Shown piece after piece: positions 59,865 through 64,000 of a stretch of 64,000 bases of DNA. Below the pieces are notes generated by a model that worked only from the letters and a program-made list of their open reading frames with translations, was not told the DNA's origin and ran no database searches. The translations under genes were made by a program, and so were the position numbers. Origin of the DNA: Methanoregulaceae archaeon (GTDB taxonomy: Archaea > Halobacteriota > Methanomicrobia > Methanomicrobiales > Methanospirillaceae). Positions within the stretch are counted from its first letter, which is position 1; every line of letters starts with the position of its first letter. The stretch spans positions 1 to 64,000 of the forward strand of contig JACTUB010000007.1 in assembly GCA_015660885.1 (NCBI GenBank), written 5' to 3'.

Positions 59865-61670
59865 ATGAGCACGCTTACAGACATTGCCACCATAGCCCGC
59901 TGGGAAGTGAAGAAATCTTTCTCAACGATGAGCAGGGATATCCTGCCACTGGCAATTATCCTTTTTGTGCTTCTTGTTCTCGTCACCGGTTTCACTGCTC
60001 AGACCGGCCTGCACCTGCAGGATGGAATGTACCGGGTGGGAGTCGATGATCCGCAGGTCGCTCAGCTAATCGCAAGCGACGCCCGGTTTTCAGTATACCA
60101 GCTTGATGCCTCCACGCTGAATTCAAACAGAAATGCGTTTGATGTTATTGTTGTTCAGGGACAGGCATCCGGCCACGGGACTGACAGGTCTAATGCAGCA
60201 TTAAAAACTCTTTCCCGGGATTACGGGAAATATGTCAACAGCGTCTACAATACCGAGACCGATCTCTTCGCGGCGTATCCTCTCTGGATCGATCCAGAAA
60301 GTGTAAAAAGTGAACTCAGCTTCCTTTCCACACAGAGCGGCCAGTATATCAGTGCTGCCCCCAGCCGGGCTGCACCAGTCCCTGAAGGGGCAGTACAGAT
60401 TATTCCCACACCTCCACCAACACTCTCTATTTCGGAGGATCAGATCCGGGCACAGTTGGTCCAGTCCAATGCGCAGAACACCCAGATCTCGCGATATACT
60501 GAAGTCCTCTCCTCCAGTAGTGCGTTGGGGGGTTTCAAAACGCCATCGCAACTATCACCTCCGCTCCCGTTTGACTCCATCATCCTCGTCTTTATTTTCA
60601 TATTTCCGCTTTACTTCACGTCCCAGTTCTTCATGATGAGTATCATGAATGAACGGATCGAGCGCAAGGGGGAGATCCTTTTGTCCACTCCGGTAAGGGC
60701 ATCGTCAATTATTATCGGAAAAGCCCTTCCGTATTTCATCGGTATGATGGCCATCTGCGCCGGGCTCACCCTCTACCTCAGGGTATCACCCCTCATCATT
60801 CTCCCACTCATCCCGATCATTTTTTTCTTCCTCGCAAACGCGCTTCTCATCGGGATGCTCTCGCGCAGTTTCAAGGAACTCTCGTTCATCTCCATCTTCT
60901 TCTCAACGATAGCAACCTCATACCTCTTCTTCCCGAGTATCTTTGCCAATGTCCACGTGATCAGTCTCATCTCTCCGCTCACGCTGATTGTTCTCACCAT
61001 CCAGGGCACCGCCTGGACAGTCACCGATTATCTCTATTCGACTTCGTTGTTCTGGCTCACCGGCGCGGTACTCTTCTATATTGCGGCAAAAAATTTCAAA
61101 GATGAGCGGCTCTTTTCCGAAAAACCGCTTGCAACGCGGATCCGTGAGTTCCTTTCCGAGATCCTCCCTCCAAAATATCCTTTTGTCTCTCTTTTCTTGC
61201 TGAGCGGTTTTTCAATCCCCTTCGTATTCATGGTGCAGATGATGTGCCTCGTGCTCTTCTTCAACCTGCCCATGCCCTACTCGCTGGTGTTCCTGCTCCT
61301 GTTTGCTGCGCTGATCGAAGAATTCGCAAAAAGTATCGGGATTTACACGTTATTTTCCCGCGACGCCGTGTTCTTCACGGGAAAAAATCTCATTCTTGCC
61401 AGCGCCGCCACAGCGATCGGATTCCTTGTCGCAGAAAAGCTTCTCCTTTTTGTTACCATCGCCCAGATCTCTGACTCAGTCTTCGGCAGTATCCTCTTCC
61501 TGTCGCTGGGATCTCTCTGGCTGCCGCTGCTGCTGCATTTTGTTGGGGTACTCATCGTTGCCATGTGCTTAAAATTCGGGGGGAAGAAATGGTTTGCCCC
61601 CGGACTTACGATAGCAATGATCGTACACTGCCTGTATAATCTCTATTTTATACTGGGGTGGCTTGGATGA
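59865..61670 (+). CDS. ABC-2 permease with C-terminal PrsW-like protease domain
   Basis: The 601-residue protein starts with a NatB-like permease part: a TM helix (residues 27-46), a long extracytoplasmic domain, then helices from residue 230 with NERIERKGEILLSTPVRASS, the family's cytoplasmic signature. From residue 430 a second membrane bundle carries LIEEFAKSIGIYTLFSRDAV, AIGFLVAEKLLLFVTI, LLLHFVGVLIVAM and AMIVHCLYNLYF. EExxK, F-x2-AE, H and H-x3-N in this order are the PrsW-type glutamic-protease motifs. The two parts are fused in one frame, so a protease domain appended to the exporter is likely. It overlaps the next permease gene by 13 bp. Confidence 0.8.
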   Translation: MSTLTDIATIARWEVKKSFSTMSRDILPLAIILFVLLVLVTGFTAQTGLHLQDGMYRVGVDDPQVAQLIASDARFSVYQLDASTLNSNRNAFDVIVVQGQASGHGTDRSNAALKTLSRDYGKYVNSVYNTETDLFAAYPLWIDPESVKSELSFLSTQSGQYISAAPSRAAPVPEGAVQIIPTPPPTLSISEDQIRAQLVQSNAQNTQISRYTEVLSSSSALGGFKTPSQLSPPLPFDSIILVFIFIFPLYFTSQFFMMSIMNERIERKGEILLSTPVRASSIIIGKALPYFIGMMAICAGLTLYLRVSPLIILPLIPIIFFFLANALLIGMLSRSFKELSFISIFFSTIATSYLFFPSIFANVHVISLISPLTLIVLTIQGTAWTVTDYLYSTSLFWLTGAVLFYIAAKNFKDERLFSEKPLATRIREFLSEILPPKYPFVSLFLLSGFSIPFVFMVQMMCLVLFFNLPMPYSLVFLLLFAALIEEFAKSIGIYTLFSRDAVFFTGKNLILASAATAIGFLVAEKLLLFVTIAQISDSVFGSILFLSLGSLWLPLLLHFVGVLIVAMCLKFGGKKWFAPGLTIAMIVHCLYNLYFILGWLG

Positions 61671-62746
61671 AGGGCAAACATCTTTCCATCATTGCAAAGA
61701 AGGAGTTCCGGGGACTCTTTAACGAGAGGACGATACTCCTTGCGGTCCTGCTCCAGCTCTTTATCGCCCTGTTCTCATCGTTCCTGATGGTTGGGCTGAC
61801 ATCGATGTATGATCCCTCATCACTCTCGAAATATTCCCATTACCGGTACAGCGTCGCATATACGGGAAATGAATCGCAGTTACTTTCCTATCTCAAGACA
61901 AGCCCGGATTTCCGTGTCTATCAGATGGATCTTTCTACAGCTGTCGCTGCCCTCGGCCAGCGCAAACTGGCGGCGGTTATTTATGTGCCTGATACACGGC
62001 CTGATGCACTGGATCCCATCAAAATAACCCTCTATACAGTACAGAATGATCTCCAGAGTGCCATCGTGGATGTAAAGCTCAAGGACATTTTCCTGAAATA
62101 CGAGCAGACACTCCGCCAGATCCGGGGAGGAAGGCTGGACGTCCAGCCGCTGCCCCTCCAGATCCCGGCATCAACCGGTGGGGGGGACTTCTATGAGTTT
62201 GTATATGGCCTGCTCATCCCCCTCCTTGTATTTATGCCGGCGATCATCTCCTCGGCGCTCGTAATAGACCTGATCACCGAAGAGTACCAGCACGAAACGC
62301 TTGAGACGCTTATCTCTACGCCGATCACCTTTCCGGAGATGGTCTGGGGCAAGGTGCTTACATGCGGGTTACTCGTGCCAATCCAGGCTGCAACATGGCT
62401 GATACTCCTGATGGTTAACGGTATTGCCATCGAAAATCCTGTACTGATCCTCCTCCACGTTTCCATCACATCACTCATCCTTATCCTGATCGGTACACTG
62501 GTAGCCCTCCATTATCGCGAACGGACCGCGGCACAGTTCATCTTCTCAACAGGACTTGTGGTAGTCATTCTTCTGGCACTCGCGGTGCCGTCAAATCCGC
62601 TCAACCTGTTGACAAAACTCGCGGTGGGGACTGCAGGTACGGAGCAATGGCTTGTACTCGGCGTCGTTTTGGCCATCGTTGTTGGTCTTGGGTATGTAAC
62701 GCAAAAGTATGCAGAAATGATCGCAAAAAATCACAAGACCGGCTGA
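61658..62746 (+). CDS. ABC-2 type exporter permease
   Basis: The 362-residue protein has an N-terminal helix (ILLAVLLQLFIALFSSFLMV), a 150-residue outer domain (STAVAALGQRKLAAVIYVPD) and five helices at the C-terminus, with the cytoplasmic signature ITEEYQHETLETLISTPITF. That is the ABC-2/NatB pattern seen in the upstream fused permease. It overlaps that gene by 13 bp. With the divergent ATPase it probably forms an exporter for ions or small toxic compounds. Confidence 0.9.
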   Translation: MAWMKGKHLSIIAKKEFRGLFNERTILLAVLLQLFIALFSSFLMVGLTSMYDPSSLSKYSHYRYSVAYTGNESQLLSYLKTSPDFRVYQMDLSTAVAALGQRKLAAVIYVPDTRPDALDPIKITLYTVQNDLQSAIVDVKLKDIFLKYEQTLRQIRGGRLDVQPLPLQIPASTGGGDFYEFVYGLLIPLLVFMPAIISSALVIDLITEEYQHETLETLISTPITFPEMVWGKVLTCGLLVPIQAATWLILLMVNGIAIENPVLILLHVSITSLILILIGTLVALHYRERTAAQFIFSTGLVVVILLALAVPSNPLNLLTKLAVGTAGTEQWLVLGVVLAIVVGLGYVTQKYAEMIAKNHKTG

Positions 62747-62769
62747 ATTTTTTAAAAATTGTTGATATT

Positions 62770-63249
62770 CTAGTAGTAGGGATTTGCAAGCGGCTTGTCG
62801 TAGATCTTGTAGGTTTTTCCTGCGCTGGTGAGGAAAACCGCAACCTGATCGGTGCCCCGGGTTCCATCCATGACCAGCTCATCTCCGCGTTGTGGTTCTC
62901 TCGTACCGTCGTTTAAATACTCTTCATTAACCTGACCGTCGGATCGGGTAACCCGCATCATGACATTCTGGACAAACATCTCCCCGGGTCCGCCATTATA
63001 GACCAGATGGATAGTGGCATCGGGACGCTGTTTGTAGACCTCGACATCAACAGCCTGTCCGGCGGGCAGGGTTTCGACCGCTAGGGGAGTTGACACCACG
63101 GTGGCCGTAGATGTGGAAGTTGTAGGCGGGGGTGTGGGAACAATTGTTGTTTCCGGTTTGATTTCTACCTTCGTTGGGCTGGTACAGCCGGCAGAGAGCG
63201 CACAGAGTACGAGACCAGCCATGGCTATCAAAATCAGGGTGCATTTCAT
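62770..63249 (-). CDS. Predicted lipoprotein
   Basis: From the ATG at 63249 (AAGGA precedes it) the protein has 159 residues. A signal peptide with lipobox (LVLCALSAGC) leads to a Thr/Pro-rich linker and a small beta-rich domain (AVDVEVYKQRPDATIHLVYN, GDELVMDGTRGTDQVAVFLT). It should be tethered to the outer face of the membrane. No family is recognised. It converges with the ABC permease gene. Confidence 0.75.
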   Translation of the reverse strand: MKCTLILIAMAGLVLCALSAGCTSPTKVEIKPETTIVPTPPPTTSTSTATVVSTPLAVETLPAGQAVDVEVYKQRPDATIHLVYNGGPGEMFVQNVMMRVTRSDGQVNEEYLNDGTREPQRGDELVMDGTRGTDQVAVFLTSAGKTYKIYDKPLANPYY

Positions 63250-63441
63250 GAATAGTCCTTTAATTTTTTTTATATTTCTGATTTGCGCTCTGGAATCGCG
63301 CTGATAGATATTCGCCCAAAGGAACATGACTTTTAAGGTAGTATGCAGTTCCGGGCGGCATAAATGCATGAAATGGCAGAAAAGAACAGTTAAATTAAAA
63401 AGGACACCCGGATTAACTTTACATATCAGGAGTAAAAGGGA

Positions 63442-64000
63442 ATGTTCTGTCCGAAATGTGGAAAAGAGACTGATGCTTTAGGAAAATTCTGTCAGTGGTG
63501 TGGGGAGGATATTGTATCGATCCCGGCAACGATCATCGCCACTCCTGAAGAGGAGGAGGCGCCTGATATCGGAGTGTATGCCGGCCTTGGCAGGCGTTTG
63601 GTAGCGTTTGTTGTTGATTTTATCCTCATTCTGTTGTTTGATCTGGTAGCTGCTTTTGTTCTTGGTCTGACAAGGGGGGTCCAGAATCTCTATTTCTATG
63701 CCGTCCAGCACGCACCCGTTAATTCGCTGACACCGGAAGGGACCCCTATAGCCCTGTATGGATCGATCATTGCGTCATATGGTATTCTTCTGATTGTCAT
63801 TCCGTGGGTTTACTTTGCCGGGTTTGAGTCGTCACGCAGCCAGGCAACTCCGGGTAAATTGTTGATGCGAGTTGTAGTGACCGACCTTGAGGGAAACAAA
63901 CCCACGTTTGCACGCGTTACACTTCGCCACTTTGCAAAAATCATCTCCACGTTGATTATCTTTCTCGGGTTCCTCATGATCGGGCTTACCAAGAAACGCC
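63442..64000 (+). CDS. Zinc-ribbon RDD-family membrane protein (cut by right edge)
   Basis: From the ATG at 63442 (AGGAG about 10 bp before) the frame is open to the window end, giving 186 residues. An N-terminal zinc ribbon (MFCPKCGKETDALGKFCQWC) precedes an RDD domain: GLGRRLVAFVVDFILILLFD with the Arg and Asp signature, further helices, and QATPGKLLMRVVVTDLEGNK with the second Asp, then a last helix. RDD proteins are small membrane proteins, some possibly ion antiporters. The end is not visible. Confidence 0.85.
   Translation, partial: MFCPKCGKETDALGKFCQWCGEDIVSIPATIIATPEEEEAPDIGVYAGLGRRLVAFVVDFILILLFDLVAAFVLGLTRGVQNLYFYAVQHAPVNSLTPEGTPIALYGSIIASYGILLIVIPWVYFAGFESSRSQATPGKLLMRVVVTDLEGNKPTFARVTLRHFAKIISTLIIFLGFLMIGLTKKR

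Noticed and set aside
1..64000. CRISPR arrays, insertion sequences, rRNA genes, complete restriction or other defence systems
   Set aside because: No regularly spaced repeats, transposase-like frames, rRNA sequence or recognisable defence gene sets were seen on either strand.

Overview
The window is chromosomal DNA from a methanogenic euryarchaeon, most likely a Methanomicrobiales member close to Methanoregula. This rests on archaeal ribosomal proteins (S15, S3Ae, L11, L1, L10/P0, L12/P1), Spt5, SecE and an archaeal FtsZ, a KEOPS Pcc1 subunit, archaeal phosphoglycerate mutase, two methanopterin biosynthesis genes (mptE and an mptG fusion), HypF, TATA-type promoters and short-spaced operons with ATGA overlaps. 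The genus is an inference from gene content and order.

Layout. 1-3.7 kb: edge of a P-type ATPase, an HxlR regulator, a flavodoxin, small membrane and VOC proteins, and a membrane PAS sensor. 4.2-7.1 kb: a phosphate block, with an intact DUF47 + PiT transporter pair facing a PhoU-like regulator broken by three frameshifts. 7.6-10.5 kb: rps15 behind an elaborately foldable leader, then a RecJ-like DHH protein, pcc1 and rps3ae. 10.7-15.2 kb: apgM, a bactofilin-like protein and a methyltransferase-like protein, then a frameshifted membrane gene and a secreted phosphoesterase. 15.5-22.7 kb: a helicase with two winged-helix regulators, divergent from hypF, a small unknown protein and a radical SAM enzyme. 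22.7-31.3 kb: rpl12-rpl10-rpl1-rpl11 and spt5-secE-ftsZ-dtdA, all minus strand but separated by about 3 kb of accessory DNA (PfpI-like protein, HTH regulator plus membrane protein). 31.4-35 kb: two moeA genes, the second carrying a periplasmic-binding-protein-like domain. 36.8-46.3 kb: ileS, a Thg1-like gene, a site-2 protease, a COG1031 radical SAM protein, mptE, a TrkA-N/DHH protein and tRNA-Lys(CTT). 46-56 kb: accessory region with cupin, MscS, an iron-sulfur flavoprotein, duplicated small membrane proteins, an AT-rich segment flanked by gene remnants, a CAP protein and nitroreductase. 56-64 kb: the mptG fusion, an ABC exporter set, and an RDD protein running off the right edge.

The most interesting signals are the folded rps15 leader, an exact 20-bp palindrome between the TATA box and start codon of an HTH-regulator operon, an ABC permease carrying an apparent PrsW-like intramembrane protease domain, the lyase-like/MptG fusion, and several decayed genes whose frame breaks mostly sit in short homopolymer or dinucleotide runs. 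The last could be true pseudogenes, slippage sites or assembly errors. No CRISPR array, insertion sequence or rRNA gene was seen. No complete defence system was recognised.
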